From NCBI GenBank assembly GCA_903933395.1, contig CAIZKA010000322.1, forward strand, positions 1 to 13,931: a stretch of DNA of 13,931 bases. Direction: 5' to 3'. Every line of letters starts with the position of its first letter. Positions within the stretch are counted from its first letter, which is position 1. The DNA comes from an uncultured beta proteobacterium. Lineage in GTDB: Bacteria; Pseudomonadota; Gammaproteobacteria; Burkholderiales; Rhodocyclaceae. A program made the position numbers and the translations under genes. Shown here in pieces: positions 6,844-11,936 of the stretch. The notes beneath the pieces are model-generated. The model was not told the DNA's origin and made no database searches. It saw nothing but the letters and a program-made list of their open reading frames with translations.

Positions 6844-7604
6844 AGGTGTGCCGTTCTGCCGCCGTCGACATTGATCACCTGCCCGGTGACATAGGGTGCA
6901 TCGAAGACGAGGAATTTCACGGCGCGCGCGATGTCGGCCGGCGAGCCCATGCACTTCAGCAGCGTGTGCCCGATGATGGCCGTACGCTCTGCCGGCGGAA
7001 AATCGTCCGTACCCTCCGGCCATTCGATCGAACCGGGCGCCACGGCATTGACCCTCACCCGCGGCCCGAGTTCAAGTGCCAGAGCACGCGTCAGCCCGAG
7101 CAGGCCGGCCTTTGCCGCGCAATACACCGGATAGCCCTTGAGCGGGCGCTCGGCATGAACGTCCGTGATATTGACGATGCAGCCGCCGCTGCGGTCGAGG
7201 TGCGCTGCCGCCGCCTGCGACAAAAACAGCGGCGCCTTGAGGTTGGAGCCGATCAGGTCGTCCCAGGCCGCCGTGTCGACGGCGCCGACTTTCGTGGCAT
7301 GGAAGGTCGAGGCGTTGTTCACCAGCGCATCGAGCCGGCCGAAGCGCGACACGACGGCATCCACCAGGCGCGGCAGCGCCGCGATGTCCAGCAGATCGGC
7401 GGCGAAGGCCGCGGCGGACTGTCCCGCTGCATCCGGGCGCGCAGCATTCAACTCCGCTGCCAGCGCCACGGCGTCGGCCGCGGACGCGCGGTAGTGAATC
7501 GCCACGCTGGCTCCGGCCGCGTGGAGCCTGCGCGCAATCTCGGCGCCGACGCGGCGGGCGGCGCCGGTGACGAGAACGACGGGGGCGTGGGGGGTATTGC
7601 TCAT
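6840..7604 (-). CDS. Pteridine reductase-type short-chain dehydrogenase (FolM/PTR1-like)
   Basis: This 254-aa NADPH-binding SDR carries TGAARRVG at residues 13-20, the TGxxxRxG variant typical of pteridine reductases, and NNAS at 97-100. The active site is D148...Y161xxxK165. An aspartate in place of the usual SDR serine, 13 residues before the tyrosine, is the PTR1/FolM arrangement. The motif PGSIEWPEG also fits betaproteobacterial pteridine reductases. The likely reaction is NADPH reduction of dihydropterins (biopterin, monapterin or dihydrofolate). The ATG at 7604 overlaps the tcdA stop as ATGA. The frame remains open to 8102, but that extension is the shadow of tcdA. The substrate is inferred, not shown. 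Confidence 0.87.
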   Translation of the reverse strand: MSNTPHAPVVLVTGAARRVGAEIARRLHAAGASVAIHYRASAADAVALAAELNAARPDAAGQSAAAFAADLLDIAALPRLVDAVVSRFGRLDALVNNASTFHATKVGAVDTAAWDDLIGSNLKAPLFLSQAAAAHLDRSGGCIVNITDVHAERPLKGYPVYCAAKAGLLGLTRALALELGPRVRVNAVAPGSIEWPEGTDDFPPAERTAIIGHTLLKCMGSPADIARAVKFLVFDAPYVTGQVINVDGGRTAHL

Positions 7605-8392
7605 GCGGGAAGTATACCGGCGAGAACCCTTGCCGCCGCGGCGAAACCGAAACTCGCCGTGACCGCCACCGACGAACCGTAGCCGGCGCAGTTGAGCCCG
7701 GCCGTCGGGTCGACCGGAATATCCGCCGCGACGCCATCTACCGCACAAGAGTCGGCGCTGATGGTACGGCGCACCTGTTCCGGCGAGAACACGCAATCGA
7801 CGCCGAACTTCTTCTTCGGCTCGCGCGCAAAGCCGTATTCCTTGCGCAATAGTGCGCGCACCTTGGACGCCAGCGCATCCTGCGTAGTGCGCGAGAGGTC
7901 GGCGATTTCGACCCGCGTCGGATCCGTGCGTCCGCCGGCGCCGCCGGTGGTCACGATGCGGATGCCGGCGCGGCGGCAATGCGCGATCAGCGCCGCCTTG
8001 GCGCGAACGTGGTCGATGGCGTCGATCACGGCGTCGCAGGCGGGGATCAGGGCAGGGGGGTTGCGCTCGTCGATGAATTCCTCGACGACATCGACCACGC
8101 AAGCCGGATTGATGGCCAGGATGCGCTCGCGCATCGCCAGCACCTTGGCCGCGCCCAGGGTCGCGCCGAGGGCGTGGACCTGCCGGTTGATGTTCGACTC
8201 CGCCACATGGTCGAGGTCGATCAGGGTCAGGCGGCCCAGACCCGAGCGAGCCAGCGCCTCGACCGCCCAGGAACCGACGCCGCCGATGCCGACCACCACC
8301 ACATGCGCCGCCGCGGCCCGCGCCAGGGCGCCGGTGCCGTAAAGGCGCTCGACGCCGCCGAAGCGGCGTTGGTAATCAGAGGCGGAAGTCAT
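7601..8392 (-). CDS. tcdA: tRNA threonylcarbamoyladenosine dehydratase TcdA
   Basis: TcdA (CsdL) is an E1-like, ATP-dependent enzyme that cyclises N6-threonylcarbamoyladenosine 37 in tRNA to the hydantoin form ct6A. The 263-aa protein starts with RRFGGVERLYG, followed by the Rossmann loop GIGGVGSWAVEALARSG (35-51). IDLDHVAESNINRQ (58-71) provides the ATP-contacting aspartates and arginine, as in MoeB/ThiF-family proteins. Length agrees with E. coli TcdA (268 aa). The ATG at 8392 has no evident Shine-Dalgarno sequence. It is the first gene of the minus-strand operon. A sulfur-relay partner (csdA/csdE) is not in the window. Confidence 0.95.
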   Translation of the reverse strand: MTSASDYQRRFGGVERLYGTGALARAAAAHVVVVGIGGVGSWAVEALARSGLGRLTLIDLDHVAESNINRQVHALGATLGAAKVLAMRERILAINPACVVDVVEEFIDERNPPALIPACDAVIDAIDHVRAKAALIAHCRRAGIRIVTTGGAGGRTDPTRVEIADLSRTTQDALASKVRALLRKEYGFAREPKKKFGVDCVFSPEQVRRTISADSCAVDGVAADIPVDPTAGLNCAGYGSSVAVTASFGFAAAARVLAGILPA

Positions 8393-8399
8393 GCAGCGA

Positions 8400-8405
8400 T
8401 TCTAA
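8400..8405 (-). promoter_or_regulatory. Possible -10 element before tcdA
   Basis: On the minus strand TAGAAT (5 of 6 matches to TATAAT) lies 7-12 nt upstream of the tcdA ATG. That places a start site at or next to the start codon, which would make the message leaderless or nearly so. This agrees with the lack of a Shine-Dalgarno sequence. I see no convincing -35 box, because the upstream 20 nt are GC repeats. This is a weak prediction. Confidence 0.25.
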
Positions 8406-8465
8406 TCGGCGGCGGCGGGCAGCATCGAACCACCGGCAAGCGCGGCGTCCGCCTACACCCGACAG

Positions 8466-8482
8466 CCGCGCTATCGGCGCGG
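8466..8482. terminator. GC hairpin downstream of the ABM-fold gene
   Basis: CCGCGC (8466-8471) and GCGCGG (8477-8482) form a 6-bp stem with a 5-nt loop, about 50 nt past the stop of the ABM-fold gene. There is no T-run on the minus-strand side. It could at best be a weak or Rho-assisted stop, and could equally be chance in GC-rich DNA. The rest of the 8393-8530 gap shows nothing else I can support. Confidence 0.25.
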
Positions 8483-8530
8483 GTCTTTGCAAGCCTGCAC
8501 CCAGCTCCTCGCTGCGACCTTGCCGGGGAA

Positions 8531-8896
8531 TCAGCGACGGATGCCGTCCGCAACCAGTTCAAACCATTGCGGGTTCAGGCCGGCCAGCGGGCCGCGCAGC
8601 TTGTCCAGTTCGGCCGCCGGGCCATGCACTTCAAGGCGCGTTATCTTGGCGATCTTCAGCGCCTCCTGCAGAAGCGCTCCGACGTTGTCCAGATGGGCCA
8701 GCAGCGCTGCCGCGTCATCGTAGCCTTCCCGGCAATGGGCAGCCTGCCCGCTGAAGGAAAACGCATAGAAGACGCAGCCCGGCTCGGTCCTGGTGCGCTC
8801 GACAAATTGTTTCCCGAGTGCCTTGAATTCATCGAGTTTGCCTTCCGCTACGTCAAAGTACGGAACGAGGCTGCAACAGGTATCGGCGTGCGGCAT
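8531..8896 (-). CDS. Antibiotic biosynthesis monooxygenase (ABM)-fold protein
   Basis: This is a 121-aa single-domain protein of the dimeric alpha/beta-barrel (ABM/YgiN) type. The typical strand-turn TEPGCVFYAFSFSG lies at 37-50 and the helix-capping segment REGYDDAAALLAHLDNVG at 56-73. Family members include quinol monooxygenases and haem-degrading enzymes, but many have no known substrate. An N-terminal CC (7-8) plus C41 and C55 could be redox-active or bind metal. A strong Shine-Dalgarno AGGAG (8903-8907) sits 6 nt before the ATG. The gene stands alone between the operon promoter region and a dyad-rich upstream stretch, suggesting its own regulation. I cannot assign a reaction. Confidence 0.82.
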   Translation of the reverse strand: MPHADTCCSLVPYFDVAEGKLDEFKALGKQFVERTRTEPGCVFYAFSFSGQAAHCREGYDDAAALLAHLDNVGALLQEALKIAKITRLEVHGPAAELDKLRGPLAGLNPQWFELVADGIRR

Positions 8897-8931
8897 TTCA
8901 ATCTCCTAGAGTTCGTCGCGAAATCAATGTT

Positions 8932-8951
8932 GGGCAAAAGATGATTTGCCC
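8932..8951. promoter_or_regulatory. Perfect inverted repeat upstream of the ABM-fold gene
   Basis: GGGCAAA (8932-8938) and TTTGCCC (8945-8951) are perfect inverted 7-mers separated by 6 nt, 36-55 nt upstream of the ABM-fold start. The spacing and position fit an operator or a leader hairpin. No adjacent regulator gene is visible. A second dyad lies further upstream at 8975-8990. Confidence 0.35.
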
Positions 8952-8974
8952 GGTAGCCGGCGTGAAGGCATTAC

Positions 8975-8990
8975 AGGTGGTCAATCACCT
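8975..8990. promoter_or_regulatory. Second dyad upstream of the ABM-fold gene
   Basis: AGGTG (8975-8979) and CACCT (8986-8990) are inverted 5-mers with a 6-nt centre, giving 12 of 16 symmetric positions. It overlaps a TTGACC hexamer on the minus strand that could act as a -35 box, though no good -10 follows at 17 nt. An operator is possible but the support is weak. Confidence 0.25.
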
Positions 8991-9053
8991 TGAATCCGCG
9001 GCAATCTTAGGCGTCAGGGACAGCAATGACAATATTGCGTCGCAACACGAATG

Positions 9054-9126
9054 GTCCCGCAGGTCGTGAAACCTGTTGAGCCTTGCGTTGATTCTGGCGG
9101 AACGGGCAGAATCGAACTGCCGACAC
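9054..9126 (-). repeat. Left copy of a direct repeat: decayed tRNA-Phe 3' end plus terminator
   Basis: These 73 nt align with 9555-9628 in the same orientation, with about 10 mismatches and one 1-nt gap (about 85% identity by eye). The block 9104-9126 is identical (23 of 23) to 9606-9628, covering the T arm and part of the variable loop of tRNA-Phe. Outside that block the copy has lost acceptor-stem and terminator base pairing. Similarity stops sharply at 9127/9629. It resembles the displaced attachment-site half left by integration into a tRNA 3' end. Confidence 0.85.
9095..9126 (-). pseudogene. tRNA-Phe 3'-end fragment
   Basis: Read on the minus strand this carries the last part of the variable loop, a complete T arm (GGCAG-TTCGATT-CTGCC, identical to the intact gene), a mutated acceptor strand one base shorter than normal, and a retained CCA (9095-9097). 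It has no D arm, anticodon arm or 5' acceptor strand, so it cannot make a tRNA. The acceptor changes imply no selection on tRNA function. Confidence 0.85.
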
Positions 9127-9147
9127 TTAAAGAGGGGTGCGATATCA

Positions 9148-9495
9148 ATGGGACAAGGACTCCGAATACTGAAGTGGCTTACGATTGCCCTCGTTCTGTA
9201 CGTTATTGGCAGCATCGTCATGTCAATCATTCAGCCAAACCGGTTAGCCGGTCGAGTGAAGATCGGCATGTCGAAAGACGAGGCGATCAAGCTTATTGGC
9301 CAGGCGCAGATGCAAGAGGAAAGCGAGTTTTCTGCTTGCCAAGGCAAGGAACAGCATTGGACCGGAAACTGTGCCAAGTTGCTTGGATCGGGTTCGAAAT
9401 CCTTTCTGATATGGAAGTTCGGCGTCGATACCGTTTTGGTCGTTGGCTTGGACGCGAACAGCAAGGTCCTGTTCAGTGGCGTTGGCGATACCTGA
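9148..9495 (+). CDS. Small membrane-anchored protein with a BamE/SmpA-like segment
   Basis: The predicted protein has 115 aa. It has a short basic N-terminus, one membrane segment (about residues 8-28) and an extracytoplasmic remainder containing VKIGMSKDEAIKLIGQAQ. That stretch resembles the xIxxGMxxxEVxxLLGxP turn of BamE/SmpA-like folds. Cysteines in FSACQGKEQHWTGNCAK could form a disulfide. I placed the start at the ATG at 9148, preceded by GAGGGG about 10 nt upstream; the frame is open back to 9076, but that part runs through the tRNA fragment. GC is about 52% by hand count, visibly below the flanking genes. It is the only plausible gene between the two tRNA-Phe 3'-end copies. Function unknown. 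Confidence 0.65.
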   Translation: MGQGLRILKWLTIALVLYVIGSIVMSIIQPNRLAGRVKIGMSKDEAIKLIGQAQMQEESEFSACQGKEQHWTGNCAKLLGSGSKSFLIWKFGVDTVLVVGLDANSKVLFSGVGDT

Positions 9496-9542
9496 GATTG
9501 GTCGCCCGACCTGCGGCGGAAGCAAGGGTGGCCAGCGGACCG

Positions 9543-9582
9543 AAAAAGCACAAAGCCCCGCAAGTCGTGAAACCTGCGGGGC
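9543..9582 (-). terminator. Intrinsic terminator of tRNA-Phe
   Basis: On the minus strand an 8-bp GC stem (9575-9582 with 9555-9562) encloses a 12-nt loop and is followed by TTTGTGCTTTTT. It begins 13 nt after the tRNA CCA end. The left repeat copy at 9054-9082 is a degenerate version of the same hairpin. Confidence 0.85.
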
Positions 9583-9628
9583 CTTGCTTTGATACTGGTG
9601 GCCAGGGGCAGAATCGAACTGCCGACAC
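9555..9628 (-). repeat. Right copy of the direct repeat: tRNA-Phe 3' end plus terminator
   Basis: This is the functional partner of the repeat at 9054-9126. It covers the tRNA-Phe terminator, the CCA end, the acceptor 3' strand and the T arm. The offset between the identical 23-nt blocks is 502 bp, which gives the size of the inserted or duplicated unit. Confidence 0.85.
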
Positions 9629-9671
9629 ACGGATTTTCAATCCGTTGCTCTACCAACTGAGCTACCTAGCC
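9596..9671 (-). tRNA. tRNA-Phe (anticodon GAA)
   Basis: Minus-strand reading gives a 7-bp acceptor GGCTAGG (9665-9671) paired with CCTGGCC (9600-9606, one G-U pair). The D arm contains AGCTCAGTTGGTAGAGC, the anticodon stem ACGGA/TCCGT holds the loop TTGAAAA (anticodon GAA), and the T arm is GGCAG-TTCGATT-CTGCC. The encoded CCA is at 9596-9598. Length is 76 nt. Confidence 0.97.
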
Positions 9672-9684
9672 GGAAAGGCCGCGA

Positions 9685-9713
9685 ATTATAGGCGCTCGCA
9701 CCTGACCCGTCAA
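9685..9713 (-). promoter_or_regulatory. Sigma-70 promoter of tRNA-Phe
   Basis: On the minus strand TTGACG (9708-9713) and a perfect TATAAT (9685-9690) are separated by exactly 17 nt. The predicted start at about 9678 is 7 nt before the mature tRNA 5' end. This is the best promoter in the window. Confidence 0.88.
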
Positions 9714-9771
9714 AGGGCTTTGCGTATATGCTGCGCCACCCATTCTGTCGCTGACGACTCGCTTACAGGTG

Positions 9772-9796
9772 GCGTAAGGGCCGCGTAAGAGCCCTT
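9772..9796. promoter_or_regulatory. Tandem repeat and hairpin in the acetate-operon upstream region
   Basis: Two adjacent 11-mers, GCGTAAGGGCC (9772-9782) and GCGTAAGAGCC (9783-9793), differ at one base. The same stretch holds an inverted repeat AAGGGC (9776-9781)/GCCCTT (9791-9796). It lies about 70-90 nt upstream of the first gene of the acetate pair. It could be a tandem regulator site or a leader hairpin; no function is shown. Confidence 0.3.
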
Positions 9797-9825
9797 CTGC
9801 AGAATGCTGCGTTGCATAAACAGCA

Positions 9826-9842
9826 ATTGTCACCTAAACAAT
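9826..9842. promoter_or_regulatory. ATTGT-N7-ACAAT dyad before the DUF485 gene
   Basis: A perfect 5-bp inverted repeat with a 7-nt centre lies 23 nt before the DUF485 start codon. The size and spacing suit a dimeric regulator. I see no clear -35/-10 pair here; the best candidate, TTGCAT with TAAACA at 17 nt, is poor. The site is a candidate only. Confidence 0.3.
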
Positions 9843-9864
9843 CATTTCCACCTCCGGAGGAAAC

Positions 9865-10179
9865 ATGAAAGACGAAGATATTGTCGAACGGATTCAAAAG
9901 AATCCGAAATTCATGCAGTTTGTAACCATGCGCAACAACTACTCGATCGTGTTGTCGATTCTGATGATGATCGTGTATTTCGGCTACATCCTGCTGGTCG
10001 CCTTCAACAAGCAGTTCCTCGGCACCAAGGTCGCCGCCGGTGCCATGACTTCCATCGGGATCCCGTTGGGCCTCGGCGTCATCGTATTCACCATTGTCAT
10101 CACTGCAATCTATGTCCGCCGCGCGAACAGCGAGTTCGACGCCATCAAGGACGAAATCGTTCGGGAGGCTTCCAAGTGA
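9865..10179 (+). CDS. DUF485 family inner-membrane protein (YjcH-like)
   Basis: This 104-aa protein has two membrane segments (about residues 26-47 and 63-86) separated by a short loop, with charged ends on the same side. DUF485 proteins such as E. coli YjcH are encoded immediately before the acetate permease ActP, and the same order is seen here. A role as accessory subunit or stability partner of the permease is plausible but unproven. The ATG at 9865 has a strong GGAGG (9856-9860) four bases upstream, which is half of the palindrome CCTCCGGAGG (9851-9860). The stop overlaps the actP GTG start by 4 nt (GTGA). Confidence 0.93.
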   Translation: MKDEDIVERIQKNPKFMQFVTMRNNYSIVLSILMMIVYFGYILLVAFNKQFLGTKVAAGAMTSIGIPLGLGVIVFTIVITAIYVRRANSEFDAIKDEIVREASK

Positions 10180-11858
10180 TCAAGGCAAAACATATCCTCG
10201 GCGGCGCAGCCGCCCTTCTGTTGGCCGGCGCTGCCCTCGCCGCCGGTGCCGATCTCGGCCAGGCGCAGAAGCAGGCGACCAACTGGACCGCCATCGTGAT
10301 GTTCGGCATTTTCGTCGGCGTCACGCTGTTCATTACCAAGTGGGCGGCTTCCAAGACCAAGACCGCGGCTGACTTCTACACCGCAGGTGGCGGCATCACC
10401 GGCTTCCAGAACGGCCTGGCGATCGCCGGCGACTACATGTCGGCGGCTTCCTTCCTGGGTATTTCGGGCCTGGTGTTCGGTTCCGGTTTCGACGGCCTGA
10501 TCTTCTCGATCGGCTGGCTGGTCGGCTGGCCGGTCATCACCTTCCTGATGGCGGAGCGCCTGCGCAACCTGGGCAAGTTCACCTTCGCCGACGTCGCCGG
10601 TTACCGTTTCGATGCGGGCCCGATCCGCACCTTCGCGGCCTGCGGCTCGCTGGTGGTGGTGGCCTTCTACCTGATCGCCCAGATGGTGGGTGCCGGCCAG
10701 TTGATCAAGCTGCTGTTCGGCCTCGATTACATCGTGGCGGTGAGCATGGTCGGCGTCATCATGATGACCTACGTGCTGTTCGGCGGCATGACGGCAACGA
10801 CCTGGGTGCAGATCATCAAGGCGGTAATGCTGCTGACCGGCGCCACCTTCATGGCTCTCATGGTGATGTTCCAGTTCGGCTTCAGCCCCGAGGCGATGTT
10901 TGCCAAGGCCGTTGAAGTGCACTCCAAGCATGATGCGATCATGAGTCCGGGCGCACTGATCAACGACCCGATCTCGGCGATCTCCGTCGGCATGGCACTG
11001 ATGTTCGGCACCGCCGGCCTGCCGCACATCCTGATGCGCTTCTTCACGGTTCCCAGCGCCAAGGAAGCCCGCAAGTCGGTGGGCTGGGCGACGACCTGGA
11101 TCGGCTACTTCTACATCCTGACCTTCATCATCGGCTTTGGCGCCATCACCAACCTGATTCCCAACCCGGCGGAATACTTCGTCAATGGCGACATCGCCAA
11201 GGGCTTGAAGGGTGGCGGCAACATGGCGGCGGTGCATCTGGCCAAGGCTGTCGGTGGCGACCTGTTCATGGGCTTCATCTCCGCCGTGGCCTTCGCCACG
11301 ATTCTGGCGGTGGTGGCGGGTCTGACGCTGTCCGGCGCATCGGCGGTGTCGCATGACCTGTACGCGTCGGTGTGGCGTCATGGCAACGTGGATTCGGCAA
11401 CGGAACTGCGCGTGTCGAAGATCACGACGGTGTGCCTCGGCATCTTCGCCGTGCTGCTCGGCATCGTGTTCGAGAAGGAAAACGTCGCCTTCATGGTGAT
11501 GCTGGCCTTCGCCGTAGCCTGCTCGGCCAACTTCCCGGTGCTGTTCATGTCCGTGCTGTGGAAAGACTGCACCACCAAGGGCGCAGTTGCCGGCGGTACG
11601 GTGGGTCTGGTCTCCTCCGTGGCGCTGACCATCATGTCGCCCGCGGTGTGGGAAGTCTCGCTCGGCCATGCCAAGGGTACGGCAATGTACCCCTACGCGT
11701 CGTCGGCGATCTTCTCGATGACCGCCGCCTTCGCGGTGATCTGGATCGTGTCCCTGCTGGACAAGAGCGCCCAGGCTGCCAAGGAACGCGCTTTGTTCCC
11801 GGCCCAGCTGATCCGCTCGGAAACCGGCGTCGGCAGCTCCAGCGCCTCCGGCCACTAA
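10176..11858 (+). CDS. actP: Cation/acetate symporter ActP
   Basis: ActP is a sodium:solute symporter (SSS family) of the inner membrane that imports acetate and related short monocarboxylates with a cation. The 560-aa sequence is very similar to E. coli ActP (549 aa) throughout. It has a cleavable-type signal segment (residues about 1-24, ending ALAAGA), then the TAGGGITGFQNGLAIAGDYMSAASFLG region. Later come TATTWVQIIKAV, GTAGLPHILMRFFTV and GLTLSGASAVSHDLYA, each a conserved transporter stretch. Start: GTG at 10176, chosen because it overlaps the DUF485 stop and has GGGAGG (10163-10168) 7 nt upstream; the frame stays open further 5' but covers the DUF485 gene. The gene is followed by a strong terminator at 11877. 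Confidence 0.96.
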   Translation: MIKAKHILGGAAALLLAGAALAAGADLGQAQKQATNWTAIVMFGIFVGVTLFITKWAASKTKTAADFYTAGGGITGFQNGLAIAGDYMSAASFLGISGLVFGSGFDGLIFSIGWLVGWPVITFLMAERLRNLGKFTFADVAGYRFDAGPIRTFAACGSLVVVAFYLIAQMVGAGQLIKLLFGLDYIVAVSMVGVIMMTYVLFGGMTATTWVQIIKAVMLLTGATFMALMVMFQFGFSPEAMFAKAVEVHSKHDAIMSPGALINDPISAISVGMALMFGTAGLPHILMRFFTVPSAKEARKSVGWATTWIGYFYILTFIIGFGAITNLIPNPAEYFVNGDIAKGLKGGGNMAAVHLAKAVGGDLFMGFISAVAFATILAVVAGLTLSGASAVSHDLYASVWRHGNVDSATELRVSKITTVCLGIFAVLLGIVFEKENVAFMVMLAFAVACSANFPVLFMSVLWKDCTTKGAVAGGTVGLVSSVALTIMSPAVWEVSLGHAKGTAMYPYASSAIFSMTAAFAVIWIVSLLDKSAQAAKERALFPAQLIRSETGVGSSSASGH

Positions 11859-11876
11859 GCAACAACACAGCAAATC

Positions 11877-11906
11877 AAAAGGCCAGCCTTCGGGCTGGCC
11901 TTTTTT
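11877..11906. terminator. Bidirectional UUCG-loop terminator
   Basis: An 8-bp stem GGCCAGCC (11881-11888)/GGCTGGCC (11893-11900) closes a TTCG loop of the very stable C(UUCG)G type. TTTTTT (11901-11906) follows on the plus strand, and AAAA (11877-11880) gives a T-run on the minus strand. It separates the convergent actP and kinase genes and can serve both. Confidence 0.93.
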
Positions 11907-11936
11907 CCGTCTACAGGATTCAGCCGGGAAGATGGA

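Noticed and set aside
8985..9230. 81-codon minus-strand open frame near the left repeat
   Set aside because: It crosses the tRNA-Phe fragment and the start of the small plus-strand gene; no Shine-Dalgarno and no recognisable domain.
9051..9788. 245-codon plus-strand frame through the small gene, tRNA-Phe and the actP upstream region
   Set aside because: It runs antisense through both tRNA-Phe copies and gives the NRTADTRIFNPLLYQLSY-type peptide commonly produced by translating a tRNA-Phe complement; it is an artefact.
9800..9820. Sigma-54 promoter before the acetate pair (TTGCAT near 9812)
   Set aside because: The GC-type -12 element is suggestive, but no GG appears at the required distance upstream, so the -24 element is missing.
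10110..11873. 587-codon minus-strand open frame opposite actP
   Set aside because: It is His/Gln/Asp-rich antisense shadow of a clearly conserved transporter gene and includes no start context or domain.
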